This document shows positions 1 to 5,568 of a stretch of 6,364 nucleotides of DNA, piece after piece. Location of the stretch: NCBI GenBank assembly GCA_036675955.1, contig JAKFDW010000230.1, positions 1 to 6,364 of the forward strand, read 5' to 3'. The DNA comes from Pollutimonas sp036675955. Its GTDB lineage: Bacteria > Pseudomonadota > Gammaproteobacteria > Burkholderiales > Burkholderiaceae_B. Positions within the stretch are counted from its first letter, which is position 1, and each line of letters starts with the position of its first letter. The position numbers and the translations under genes are program-made. The notes under the pieces were generated by a model, which did not search any database, was not told the origin of the DNA, and was given only the letters and a program-made list of their open reading frames with translations.

Positions 1-291
1 CAGTGGCTGTTGTGGGCGGCGCGCGCGCACCGGGAATGGTCGCTTCTGGATGTCAGCGGCCGCGTATCGGTCATTGATCTGGCCATCTCGCAGGAGCAGG
101 ACTGGCTGGTCGTCGACTACAAGACGGGTGTGCCGCATGCGGCCGAGAGCCAGGAGGCCTTTGCTTCGCGCATGCGCGAGCGGTACCGCGAGCAGATCCA
201 GCGATATTGCGCGCACGTCAGCGCGCTGGACGGACGGCCCGCCCGGGGAGCCCTGTATTTCCCGCGTGCCGATGTATGGGTCGATTACTGA
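1..291 (+). CDS. RecB-type PD-(D/E)XK nuclease domain, C-terminal fragment (probable AddA/UvrD-like helicase-nuclease)
   Basis: This is the last 96 codons of a gene whose 5' part lies outside the window; frame 1 is open from base 1 to the TGA at 289-291. Numbering from the first codon, it carries the RecB-family nuclease signature: a glutamate (E12), the 'G-x-x-x-x-I-D' strand with catalytic D26, the DYKTG motif with D39 and K41 (residues 39-43), and the downstream Q-x-x-x-Y motif (Q65, Y69). In this family the two acidic residues and the lysine coordinate metal and cleave DNA. The domain usually ends large helicase-nucleases of double-strand break repair (AddA, AddB, RecB), and it ends the protein here too. 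After D26 comes Leu where many relatives have Arg. Family membership is well supported. Whether the full protein is AddA-like with a UvrD helicase part, or a stand-alone nuclease, is inferred from position and cannot be seen. Confidence 0.85.
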   Translation, partial: QWLLWAARAHREWSLLDVSGRVSVIDLAISQEQDWLVVDYKTGVPHAAESQEAFASRMRERYREQIQRYCAHVSALDGRPARGALYFPRADVWVDY

Positions 292-302
292 CGCGGCAAA
301 CC

Positions 303-311
303 TGTTAAACT
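303..311 (+). promoter_or_regulatory. Possible extended -10 promoter for the 4.5S RNA gene
   Basis: TG at 303-304 is followed one base later by TAAACT (306-311), a 4/6 match to the sigma70 -10 box in the extended TGn arrangement. It lies 7-9 bases before the inferred 5' end of the 4.5S RNA at about 318-320, which is the right distance. No convincing -35 box is seen at 15-18 bases upstream, where the sequence is the end of the upstream nuclease gene. Confidence 0.4.
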
Positions 312-317
312 CTTCTC

Positions 318-416
318 TTGGCGGGCCCCTTCGCATGGTTCGGCGGTGAATCTGGTCAGGTCGGGAACGAAGCAGCCATAGTCGCTCAGAGCCAGTGCCG
401 AAGTCAGGCTCGCCAT
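318..416 (+). ncRNA. ffs: 4.5S RNA, bacterial small signal recognition particle RNA
   Basis: This is the RNA of the signal recognition particle. It binds Ffh and helps target ribosomes making membrane proteins to FtsY. The conserved SRP core runs from about 353 to 378, with the GGAA tetraloop at 364-367 closed by UCG (361-363) and CGA (368-370), followed by the GAAGCAGCC stretch that forms the asymmetric internal loop bound by Ffh. Flanking segments fold back into the expected long hairpin: 320-327 (GGCGGGCC) pairs with 407-414 (GGCTCGCC) over 8 bp including one G-U, and 339-344 (TTCGGC) pairs perfectly with 397-402 (GCCGAA). The total of about 100 nt is close to the 114 nt of E. coli. The tetraloop closing pair is G-C instead of the C-G of E. 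coli, with both sides changed so the pair is kept. The ends are set by the terminal stem and are uncertain by a few bases. Identity is very likely; no search was run. Confidence 0.92.
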
Positions 417-428
417 CCTCTTTTCTGT
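407..428 (+). terminator. Possible 3' end/terminator of the 4.5S RNA
   Basis: The 3' strand of the RNA's terminal stem (407-414) is followed within a few bases by a T-rich run (420-428, CTTTTCTGT). The long SRP hairpin plus this tract could end transcription, but the T run is interrupted and some readthrough into dnaX is possible. Confidence 0.35.
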
Positions 429-514
429 TTATCTCCCCAAAGACCCCAAGATTGCTCCTAATCCGGTACACTTTTCGTTTATCGTTGATAGCCTTCCGGC
501 TTTAAGCTTCTTGC

Positions 515-2653
515 ATGACTTATCTGGTACTGGCGCGTAAATGGCGGCCACGTTCGTTTGACACCCTAATCGGTCAGGATCACGTGGTCCGGGCGTTGAC
601 GCACGCCCTTTCCACGCAGCGGCTGCACCATGCATGGTTGTTCACCGGCACGCGCGGCGTAGGCAAGACTACCTTGTCCCGCATACTGGCCAAGTCGCTC
701 AATTGCGAGACCGGCATTACGCCCACTCCTTGTGGCGTTTGCCGTGCCTGTACCGAAATCGATACCGGCCGGTTTGTGGATTATGTCGAACTCGACGCGG
801 CGTCCAACCGTGGCGTCGAAGAAATGACGCAATTGCTCGAGCAAGCCGTGTATGCGCCGGGCAGCGGCCGCTTCAAGGTCTACATGATCGACGAAGTCCA
901 CATGCTGACCGGGCATGCGTTCAACGCCATGCTCAAGACGCTGGAAGAACCTCCGCCCCACGTCAAGTTCATACTGGCCACGACCGATCCGCAGAAGATC
1001 CCCGTTACGGTGCTGTCGCGCTGCCTTCAGTTCAATCTGAAGCAGATGACGGCCGAGTCCATGGTGTCCCACTTGCAAGACGTGCTGGGCCAGGAAGGCA
1101 TGGAGTTCGAGACCCCGGCCTTGCGCTTGCTTGCGCAGGCCGCATCCGGATCCATGCGCGATGCACTCTCTTTAACCGACCAGGCCATCGCCTATAGCGC
1201 CGGCAACCTCACGACCGACGCCGTACAGGGCATGCTGGGTACCATCGATCATCGCCATCTGGTCACCTTGTTGCAAGCCCTGGCCGACGCCGATGCCAGC
1301 CAGGTGCTGGCCGTCGCCGACGAACTCGCCTCGCGCGGCTTGTCGTACGCCGGCGCCCTGGCCGACCTGGCTATATTGCTTTCGCGCATCGCCATACAGC
1401 AGCGCATACCGGGCACCATTCCGGCCGACGATCCGCAAGCCGATGATATCGCTCAGCTTGCCGGACGCCTGCATCCCGATGTCGTCCAGTTGTTTTATTC
1501 AGTGGCCGTGCACAGCCGCCAGGAGCTCTCGCTGGCGCCCGACGAATACGCCGGTTTTGTCATGGCATGCCTGCGCATGCTGGCGCTGGTGCCCGCCGGT
1601 ACCTTGCCGCCGGCCGATCCGCCTGCATCGCGGCCCAGCGATTCAACGTCAACGGTAGCGCCGGCAACCCCGCACGTCCCGGCGCCTGCCGTTACCGGCG
1701 TCTCGGTCCCGGCCGCATCCGGGTCCGTGTCCGGGTCCGGGTCCGTGTCCGGGTCCGTGTCCGGGTCCGTGTCCTCCATCGCCGCCGCGCCGGCAATCGC
1801 TCCCGTCGCGTCGGCTCCGGCCGCTACTGCAAGCATCGCGGCCGTTCCAAGGACCGCGGCCGTCCCAAGCAATGCCGCCGCTTCAAGCACAGCAGCCATC
1901 CCAAGAACGCCGCCATCCGCCGCGGTGCAGCCCGAGGATACGCCAGCCTGGGAAGATGCCCCGGCGGCCTCTTTGCCGCAAGACGTCTCCAGTCCTGCTG
2001 ACACCGATCATGTCCCGCAGGGGTCAGCGGATCAAGAAGTTCAGCATTCAGCCCCGGCGTTCGAGACACTGCAAACCGACGAGTTCGAGAACCTCCAGCC
2101 GCCTGGCTTCGAGCCCATAGACGAAGGCCAGTTCGAGCACATGGAAATGGGCGACCCCGGTTTCGACGTCCTCGAAGACTCGTTGGAATCGGTCGCCGAT
2201 CTTCCGGCTCCTGCGTTTGCCCCGGAGCGCAAGAAAACCCGGTCTCCACGCCTGCGCAACATGGATGGCCAGTCGTGGCCCGCGCTGGCGGCGTCCTTGC
2301 CCGTCACCGGGCTTGCCGCCGAACTGGCTCGCCAAAGCGAGTGGGTCGGGCTCCAGGGAGACCAGATCAATTTGCGGGTCGCCATTCGCACACTGGCCGA
2401 AAGTCCGGGCAGGGCGCGCCTTTGTACTGTCCTGTCAGAACATTTTGGCACTGTCGTCCAGCTCAATGTCGAATATGGCGCCACCGGCGACGAAACCGCA
2501 CATGCGGTGGCGCAGGCGCAGAAGGCAATGCGCCAGCAGGAAGCAGAACAGGCCGTTGCGGCCGATCCGTTCGTACAGACGCTTATCAGCGAATTCGGCG
2601 CCAGGGTGGTGCCGGGCTCCATCAGCGCGGCGCCCCTCGAGCGGGCTGCGTAG
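515..2653 (+). CDS. dnaX: DNA polymerase III subunit tau (DnaX clamp loader)
   Basis: DnaX is the ATPase of the clamp loader that places the beta clamp on primed DNA. Its long form, tau, also ties the polymerase cores and the DnaB helicase into one replisome. The 712-residue product begins with the family's ARKWRP motif (7-12). It has Walker A G-T-R-G-V-G-K-T (45-52), four zinc-binding cysteines C64, C73, C76 and C79, Walker B/DEVH (D126-H129), sensor 1 A-T-T (155-157), the S-R-C arginine finger (R169) and sensor 2 (GSMRDALSL, R215). The clamp-loader collar follows to about 360. Residues 360-585 form a Pro/Ala/Ser-rich, later acidic linker made partly of tandem repeats. Residues 586-703 match tau domain V, the region that binds the polymerase alpha subunit, and end in a conserved DPFVQTL...VVPGSI block. 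The ATG at 515 fits the usual DnaX N-terminus, but no good Shine-Dalgarno precedes it. No canonical -1 slippery heptamer is seen, so only tau may be made. A dnaX promoter could not be identified in 417-514. Confidence 0.97.
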   Translation: MTYLVLARKWRPRSFDTLIGQDHVVRALTHALSTQRLHHAWLFTGTRGVGKTTLSRILAKSLNCETGITPTPCGVCRACTEIDTGRFVDYVELDAASNRGVEEMTQLLEQAVYAPGSGRFKVYMIDEVHMLTGHAFNAMLKTLEEPPPHVKFILATTDPQKIPVTVLSRCLQFNLKQMTAESMVSHLQDVLGQEGMEFETPALRLLAQAASGSMRDALSLTDQAIAYSAGNLTTDAVQGMLGTIDHRHLVTLLQALADADASQVLAVADELASRGLSYAGALADLAILLSRIAIQQRIPGTIPADDPQADDIAQLAGRLHPDVVQLFYSVAVHSRQELSLAPDEYAGFVMACLRMLALVPAGTLPPADPPASRPSDSTSTVAPATPHVPAPAVTGVSVPAASGSVSGSGSVSGSVSGSVSSIAAAPAIAPVASAPAATASIAAVPRTAAVPSNAAASSTAAIPRTPPSAAVQPEDTPAWEDAPAASLPQDVSSPADTDHVPQGSADQEVQHSAPAFETLQTDEFENLQPPGFEPIDEGQFEHMEMGDPGFDVLEDSLESVADLPAPAFAPERKKTRSPRLRNMDGQSWPALAASLPVTGLAAELARQSEWVGLQGDQINLRVAIRTLAESPGRARLCTVLSEHFGTVVQLNVEYGATGDETAHAVAQAQKAMRQQEAEQAVAADPFVQTLISEFGARVVPGSISAAPLERAA
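1721..1774 (+). repeat. 12-bp tandem repeat in dnaX (Gly-Ser-Val-Ser units)
   Basis: Four identical copies of GGGTCCGTGTCC lie at 1721-1732, 1739-1750, 1751-1762 and 1763-1774, with one 6-bp half unit (GGGTCC, 1733-1738) after the first. All are in the dnaX frame and encode residues 403-420 as repeated Gly-Ser-Val-Ser, a flexible linker. The copies are identical at every base, which suggests recent slippage or unequal exchange. Any change of one unit keeps the reading frame. Confidence 0.95.
1820..1909 (+). repeat. Degenerate 18-bp tandem repeat in dnaX (Ala-Ala-Val-Pro-type hexapeptides)
   Basis: Five consecutive 18-bp units start at 1820, 1838, 1856, 1874 and 1892 and encode residues 436-465. 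The last four share a core like GCSGCCGTYCCAAG and give hexapeptides close to A-A-[VI]-P-[RS]-[TN]; the fourth has Ala-Ser in place of Val-Pro. The first unit is the most diverged. The units are in frame and lie in the disordered linker. The repeat is visible in both DNA and protein, but copies differ at several bases, so it is older than the 12-bp array. Confidence 0.75.
2060..2185 (+). repeat. 24-bp periodic repeat in dnaX (acidic Phe-Glu octapeptides)
   Basis: TTCGAG recurs at 2060, 2084, 2108 and 2132, exactly 24 bases apart, and a fifth diverged copy (TTCGAC) follows at 2162 after a 30-base unit. In DnaX this gives units starting F-E or F-D at residues 516, 524, 532, 540 and 550. Each has a Leu, Ile or Met three residues after the Phe (L519, L527, I535, M543, L553) and many acidic residues. 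The pattern F-[ED]-x-[LIM] resembles a short linear binding motif repeated just before tau domain V, in the region that holds the DnaB-binding part in E. coli tau. Its function is unknown. Confidence 0.8.
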
Positions 2654-2662
2654 GCGCATGTT

Positions 2663-2668
2663 TATACT
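2663..2668 (+). promoter_or_regulatory. Possible -10 box upstream of ybaB
   Basis: TATACT at 2663-2668 matches the sigma70 -10 consensus at 5 of 6 positions in the short dnaX-ybaB gap. It would start RNA near 2675, just before the ybaB ribosome binding site. There is no recognisable -35 box at the usual distance, because that stretch is GC-rich dnaX coding sequence. It may be chance. Confidence 0.25.
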
Positions 2669-2695
2669 TACACTCTTATTTCAGGAAAGCTTGTC

Positions 2696-3022
2696 ATGAT
2701 GAAAGGTCAGATTGCCGGTTTGATGCGCCAGGCGCAGCAAATGCAGGAAAACATGAAAAAAGCCCAGGATGCGCTTGCCGACATTATTGTCGAAGGCGGC
2801 TCGGGCGGGGGGCTGGTCAAGGTTTCCATGACCTGCCGTCACGACGTCAAGCGCGTCACGATCGACCCCAGCCTGCTGGCCGACGACAAGGAAATGCTGG
2901 AAGACCTGGTGGCGGCCGCTTTCAACGACGCGCTGCGCAAGGCTGAAGCGACGTCGCAGGAGAAAATGTCCGCCGTTACGGCCGGCATGCCCTTGCCTCC
3001 GGGAATGAAGCTGCCCTTCTGA
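2696..3022 (+). CDS. ybaB: YbaB/EbfC family nucleoid-associated DNA-binding protein
   Basis: This is a small (108 residues, family usual about 105-110) dimeric DNA-binding protein of the nucleoid, generally encoded between dnaX and recR. The N-terminal helix carries the family's LMRQAQQMQENM stretch (9-20). The middle holds the G-x-G-G-G-L-V-K-V strand (37-43) and IDPSLLADDKEMLEDLV (56-72), the most conserved block. The C-terminus ends PPGMKLPF, close to E. coli PPGFKMPF. The start is supported by AGGAAA at 2683-2688, about 8 bases before the ATG at 2696. A second ATG directly follows at 2699 and could be used instead. The stop TGA (3020-3022) overlaps the recR start by one base, implying translational coupling. 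Its exact cellular role is not settled even in well-studied bacteria. Confidence 0.96.
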   Translation: MMKGQIAGLMRQAQQMQENMKKAQDALADIIVEGGSGGGLVKVSMTCRHDVKRVTIDPSLLADDKEMLEDLVAAAFNDALRKAEATSQEKMSAVTAGMPLPPGMKLPF

Positions 3023-3630
3023 TGGACGAGCTGCTGCCCGAGCCGGAGCCGCTCAAGACGCTTATCGATGCACTGCGCCGTTTGCCCGGCGTGGGCGTGC
3101 GTTCGGCTCGCCGCATGGCCTATCATCTTCTTCAGCACGACTTGTCGGGCGCCGACCAGCTCAGCCGCGCCCTGGCGAATGCGGTTCAGGGTTTGCGGCA
3201 TTGTTCACGCTGTAACGGCTTTTCCGAAGACGAGACCTGCGCAACCTGCTCGAACTCCAAACGCGACCCATCTCTGCTCTGTGTCGTCGAGACGCCGGCC
3301 GACCAGAACATGATCGAATCCAGCCACGGTTATCGCGGCCTGTATTACGTGCTGATGGGCAGGCTGGCTCCGCTCGAGGGCATAGGCCCCAACGAATTGC
3401 AATTCGACCGAGTCATTGGACGCGCCACCGACGGCCAGGTGCAGGAAGTCATTCTGGCCACCAACTTTACGGCTGAAGGCGAAACCACCGCTCATTACTT
3501 GTCGGAGCTGCTGCAGTCCCAGGGGCTGAAGGTAACTCGCCTGGCACGCGGGGTTCCGGCGGGTAGCGAACTCGAATACGTCGATGCAGGAACCATCGCG
3601 TGGGCGCTCATGGAAAGGCGCGGTACATAA
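3022..3630 (+). CDS. recR: Recombination mediator protein RecR
   Basis: RecR works with RecO and RecF to load RecA on single-stranded gaps covered by SSB. The 202-residue length matches E. coli (201). In order it shows a helix-hairpin-helix with LPGVG (21-25), a four-cysteine zinc finger (C61, C64, C73, C76), a Toprim domain beginning at VVETPAD (88-94) and containing ATNFTAEGE (146-154), and the C-terminal GVPAGSELEYVD segment (177-188). The E. coli protein reads ATNPTVEGE in the Toprim motif; Phe replaces that Pro here, and I recall this as common in betaproteobacteria. The ATG at 3022 overlaps the ybaB stop (TGATG), so translation is probably coupled to ybaB and no separate ribosome binding site is needed. 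Confidence 0.97.
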   Translation: MDELLPEPEPLKTLIDALRRLPGVGVRSARRMAYHLLQHDLSGADQLSRALANAVQGLRHCSRCNGFSEDETCATCSNSKRDPSLLCVVETPADQNMIESSHGYRGLYYVLMGRLAPLEGIGPNELQFDRVIGRATDGQVQEVILATNFTAEGETTAHYLSELLQSQGLKVTRLARGVPAGSELEYVDAGTIAWALMERRGT

Positions 3631-3636
3631 CGCGCC
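3617..3636 (+). other. Inverted repeat (hairpin) spanning the recR stop codon
   Basis: GGCGCG (3617-3622) and CGCGCC (3631-3636) are perfect inverted repeats separated by 8 bases that include the recR TAA stop. The hairpin sits at the end of the dnaX-ybaB-recR group but has no T run after it (GGAAGCGG follows), so it is not a standard intrinsic terminator. It could protect the 3' end of the message, or be chance in GC-rich sequence. Confidence 0.4.
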
Positions 3637-3663
3637 GGAAGCGGCCCACCGTGCAATCCCCCA

Positions 3664-3718
3664 TTAGCGATGGTTGAATTCTCAAGTAAGATGCAAAAAA
3701 ACCAACATACCAAGGAGA
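3664..3718 (+). promoter_or_regulatory. Leader of the ABC importer operon: strong ribosome binding site and weak promoter candidate
   Basis: AAGGAGA at 3712-3718 is a near-perfect Shine-Dalgarno sequence 6 bases before the ATG at 3725, and it decides the start of the binding-protein gene. Upstream, TAAGAT (3687-3692, 4/6 to a -10 box) with TTAGCG 17 bases before it (3664-3669, 3/6 to a -35 box) is a weak promoter candidate. The 94-base gap is clearly more AT-rich than its surroundings, consistent with a promoter region. A small TTGA-ATTC-TCAA dyad lies at 3674-3685; whether any regulator binds it is unknown. Confidence 0.5.
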
Positions 3719-3724
3719 CTTTGA

Positions 3725-4765
3725 ATGTCCATTTCTCGTCGTGATCTGCTTAAACTGGCTGGCGTTGCAGGCGCTGCAACCGTTGCGCCGGGCTTTGTAC
3801 GTGCCCAGGAAATTGAAAAGAAAGACGTGTCCATCGCCGTAGGCGGGCAAGCTCTTATCTACTATCTCCCCCTGTCCATCGCCAATATCAACGGCTACTT
3901 CAAGGACGAAGGCCTGGACGCCAAGATCATCGATTTCGCGGGTGGTTCCAAAGCTTTGCAGGCCGTGGTCGGCGGCAGCGCCGATGTGGTATCCGGCGCT
4001 TTCGAACACACCATCTCCCTGCAGTCCAAGGGCCAGGCTTACCGGGCGTTTGCCCAGCAGGGCCATGCACCGATGATCGTGCTGGTGGTCTCCAACAAGA
4101 CCATGGCCGACTATAAAACGCCCGCCGACCTGAAAGGCAAGAAAATCGGCGTTACCGCGCCGGGCTCCTCCACCAACATGATGGCCAGCTTCTTCCTGGC
4201 GCAGCATGGCTTGAAGCCTTCCGATGTGTCGTTTATCGGCGTCGGCGCCGGCGCAGGCGCCATCACAGCCATGCGCACAGGTCAGATCGATGCCATGGCC
4301 AACCTGGATCCGGTGATCAGCACCCTGGTCAAGGAAGACGCCGTCAAGATCATCGCCGACACCCGCACACTGAAAGACACCAAGCAGATTTTCGGCGGCA
4401 ATATGCCATCGGGCTGCCTGTACACTTCGCAGGAATTCATCGACAAGAATCCCAACACCACACAAGCGCTGGCCAACGCCATTGTCCGCGCAGACAAATG
4501 GATACAAGCCGCCAGCCCCGACGAGATCGCCGCCGTGGTGCCCAAGGGCTATCTGCTGGGTGACCCAGACCTCTACAAGCTTGCCCTCAAGGGCAATAAA
4601 GAGGCCTTGTCGCCAGATGGAATGGTCCCCGAAGACGGGCCTCAGACAGCGTTGAACGCACTTGCCGCCTTTATCGCCGACTTCCCGAAAGACAAGATCG
4701 ACATTTCCAAGGTCTGGACCAACGATTTCGTCATCAAAGCCAATAAGAAGTATCCGAATGCCTGA
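3725..4765 (+). CDS. ABC transporter substrate-binding protein, NMT1/SsuA-like (nitrate/sulfonate/taurine class)
   Basis: This is the periplasmic binding protein that captures the substrate and delivers it to the permease and ATPase encoded directly downstream. The 346-residue product starts with a twin-arginine-like signal, S-R-R-D-L-L-K (4-10), then a hydrophobic Ala/Gly/Val stretch, and a likely signal peptidase I site V-R-A before Q28. The mature part has the NMT1/THI5-like pattern: a first strand followed by YYLPLSIANINGYFKDEGLD (47-65; Tyr-Phe then an acidic-Gly-Leu), the FAGGSKALQAVVGGSADV stretch (71-88), ADLKGKKIGVTAPGS (134-148), and GVGAGAGAITAMRTGQIDAM (172-191). There is a single cysteine, C231, and no lipobox, so it is soluble rather than lipid-anchored. 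The start has an excellent ribosome binding site. The 3' end overlaps the ATPase start by 8 bases. Members of this family bind sulfonates, nitrate, pyrimidine precursors, aromatic acids and others; the ligand is not predictable here. Confidence 0.92.
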   Translation: MSISRRDLLKLAGVAGAATVAPGFVRAQEIEKKDVSIAVGGQALIYYLPLSIANINGYFKDEGLDAKIIDFAGGSKALQAVVGGSADVVSGAFEHTISLQSKGQAYRAFAQQGHAPMIVLVVSNKTMADYKTPADLKGKKIGVTAPGSSTNMMASFFLAQHGLKPSDVSFIGVGAGAGAITAMRTGQIDAMANLDPVISTLVKEDAVKIIADTRTLKDTKQIFGGNMPSGCLYTSQEFIDKNPNTTQALANAIVRADKWIQAASPDEIAAVVPKGYLLGDPDLYKLALKGNKEALSPDGMVPEDGPQTALNALAAFIADFPKDKIDISKVWTNDFVIKANKKYPNA

Positions 4766-5567
4766 AGCTGCACTGCTGCTCGATAACATTACTTGTACAT
4801 TTGCCTCGCACGATGGCAACAAGGCCGGCTATACCGCGGTAAAAGAAGCCTCGATCGCCATCGCCCCCGGCGAGTTCGTTTCGGTGGTCGGGCCTACCGG
4901 TTGCGGCAAGTCCACGCTGCTCAATGTGGGGGCCGGTTTGATGGCCCCTTCATCGGGCCAGGTCAAGGTATTTGGGAAAACCCTGGACGGGGTGAACCAT
5001 CGCGCCGGATATATGTTCCAGGGTGAAGCCCTTATGCCCTGGCGCAGCGCCTTGTCCAATGTCACGGCGGGGCTCGAGTTCGCAGGCACGCCTGCCGCTC
5101 AGGCCGAAGAGCAGGGGCGCGAATGGATGAAGCGCGTCGGGCTGGGCGGGTTCGAAAATCGATATCCGCACCAGATGTCCGGTGGGATGCGCAAGCGCAC
5201 GATGCTTGCGCAAACGCTTATCCGGGATCCCGACATCATCCTCATGGACGAGCCGTTCTCCGCCCTCGACATCCAGACGCGCCAGCTCATGGAAAACGAA
5301 GTCCTCGATCTATGGATGGCCAAGCGCAAGGCGGTTTTGTTCATCACGCACGACCTTGACGAAGCCATTGCCATGAGCGACAGGGTAGTGGTGTTGTCCG
5401 CCGGCCCGGCTACGCACCCCATAGGTGAATTCGTCATCGATATTCCCCGGCCGCGCGATGTGGCCGAGGTGCGCAGCCTGCCGCGCTTTGTCGAGCTGCA
5501 CAAGGCGATCTGGGATGTCCTGCGGGAAGAAGTGTTAAAGGGCTATGCCCAACAAAAACGGGCCTGA
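4758..5567 (+). CDS. ABC transporter ATP-binding protein, SsuB/TauB-like
   Basis: This is the cytoplasmic ATPase that powers the importer. The 269 residues contain every motif of an active ABC ATPase: Walker A G-P-T-G-C-G-K-S-T (45-53), Q-loop Q88, signature M-S-G-G-M (140-144), Walker B I-L-M-D-E-P (161-166) with catalytic E165, D-loop S-A-L-D (168-171) and switch histidine H198. MSGGMRKR in place of LSGGQ is usual in the nitrate/sulfonate/taurine group, so it is not a defect. The frame is open back to 4662, but the ATG at 4758 gives the normal family N-terminus and overlaps the binding-protein stop by 8 bases. The longer version would overlap that gene by about 100 bases and add a Ser/Arg-rich stretch unlike this family. 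Only a weak purine-rich run (AATAAGAAG) precedes the ATG, which suggests translation coupled to the upstream gene. Confidence 0.94.
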   Translation: MPEAALLLDNITCTFASHDGNKAGYTAVKEASIAIAPGEFVSVVGPTGCGKSTLLNVGAGLMAPSSGQVKVFGKTLDGVNHRAGYMFQGEALMPWRSALSNVTAGLEFAGTPAAQAEEQGREWMKRVGLGGFENRYPHQMSGGMRKRTMLAQTLIRDPDIILMDEPFSALDIQTRQLMENEVLDLWMAKRKAVLFITHDLDEAIAMSDRVVVLSAGPATHPIGEFVIDIPRPRDVAEVRSLPRFVELHKAIWDVLREEVLKGYAQQKRA

Positions 5568-5568
5568 G

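Noticed and set aside
488..503. Small hairpin AGCC-TTCC-GGCT followed by TT upstream of dnaX
   Set aside because: The stem is only 4 bp and the following T run is three bases, too weak for a terminator or a convincing regulatory structure.
485..513. Possible dnaX promoter with -35 TTGATA at 485-490
   Set aside because: At 16-18 bases spacing there is no -10-like hexamer, and transcription would begin after the dnaX start codon.
1567..2001. Plus-strand frame with Arg-Val repeats inside dnaX
   Set aside because: It is the same 12-bp array read in another frame. dnaX runs through without interruption and has complete domains on both sides.
1495..2004. Minus-strand frame with repeated Asp-Thr-Asp-Pro, resembling calcium-binding repeats
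   Set aside because: The repeats are only the reverse complement of the 12-bp array in dnaX. The rest of the frame is low-complexity Ala/Gly/Thr and overlaps a certain gene.
1721..2185. The repeat-rich part of dnaX as a CRISPR array or an inserted mobile element
   Set aside because: The repeats are short, directly adjacent or 24 bp periodic without unique spacers, and stay in one continuous reading frame with no terminal inverted repeats or transposase.
4662..4757. Upstream extension of the ATPase gene by 32 codons
   Set aside because: It would overlap the binding-protein gene by about 100 bases and add a Ser/Arg-rich stretch not typical of the family. ATG 4758 gives the normal N-terminus.
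3608..4822. A 404-codon open frame on the minus strand opposite the binding-protein gene
   Set aside because: It covers the whole binding-protein gene, recognisable on the + strand with signal peptide, family motifs and ribosome binding site. Its translation is rich in Gly, His, Val and Asp with no recognisable domain. Long antisense frames are common in GC-rich coding DNA.
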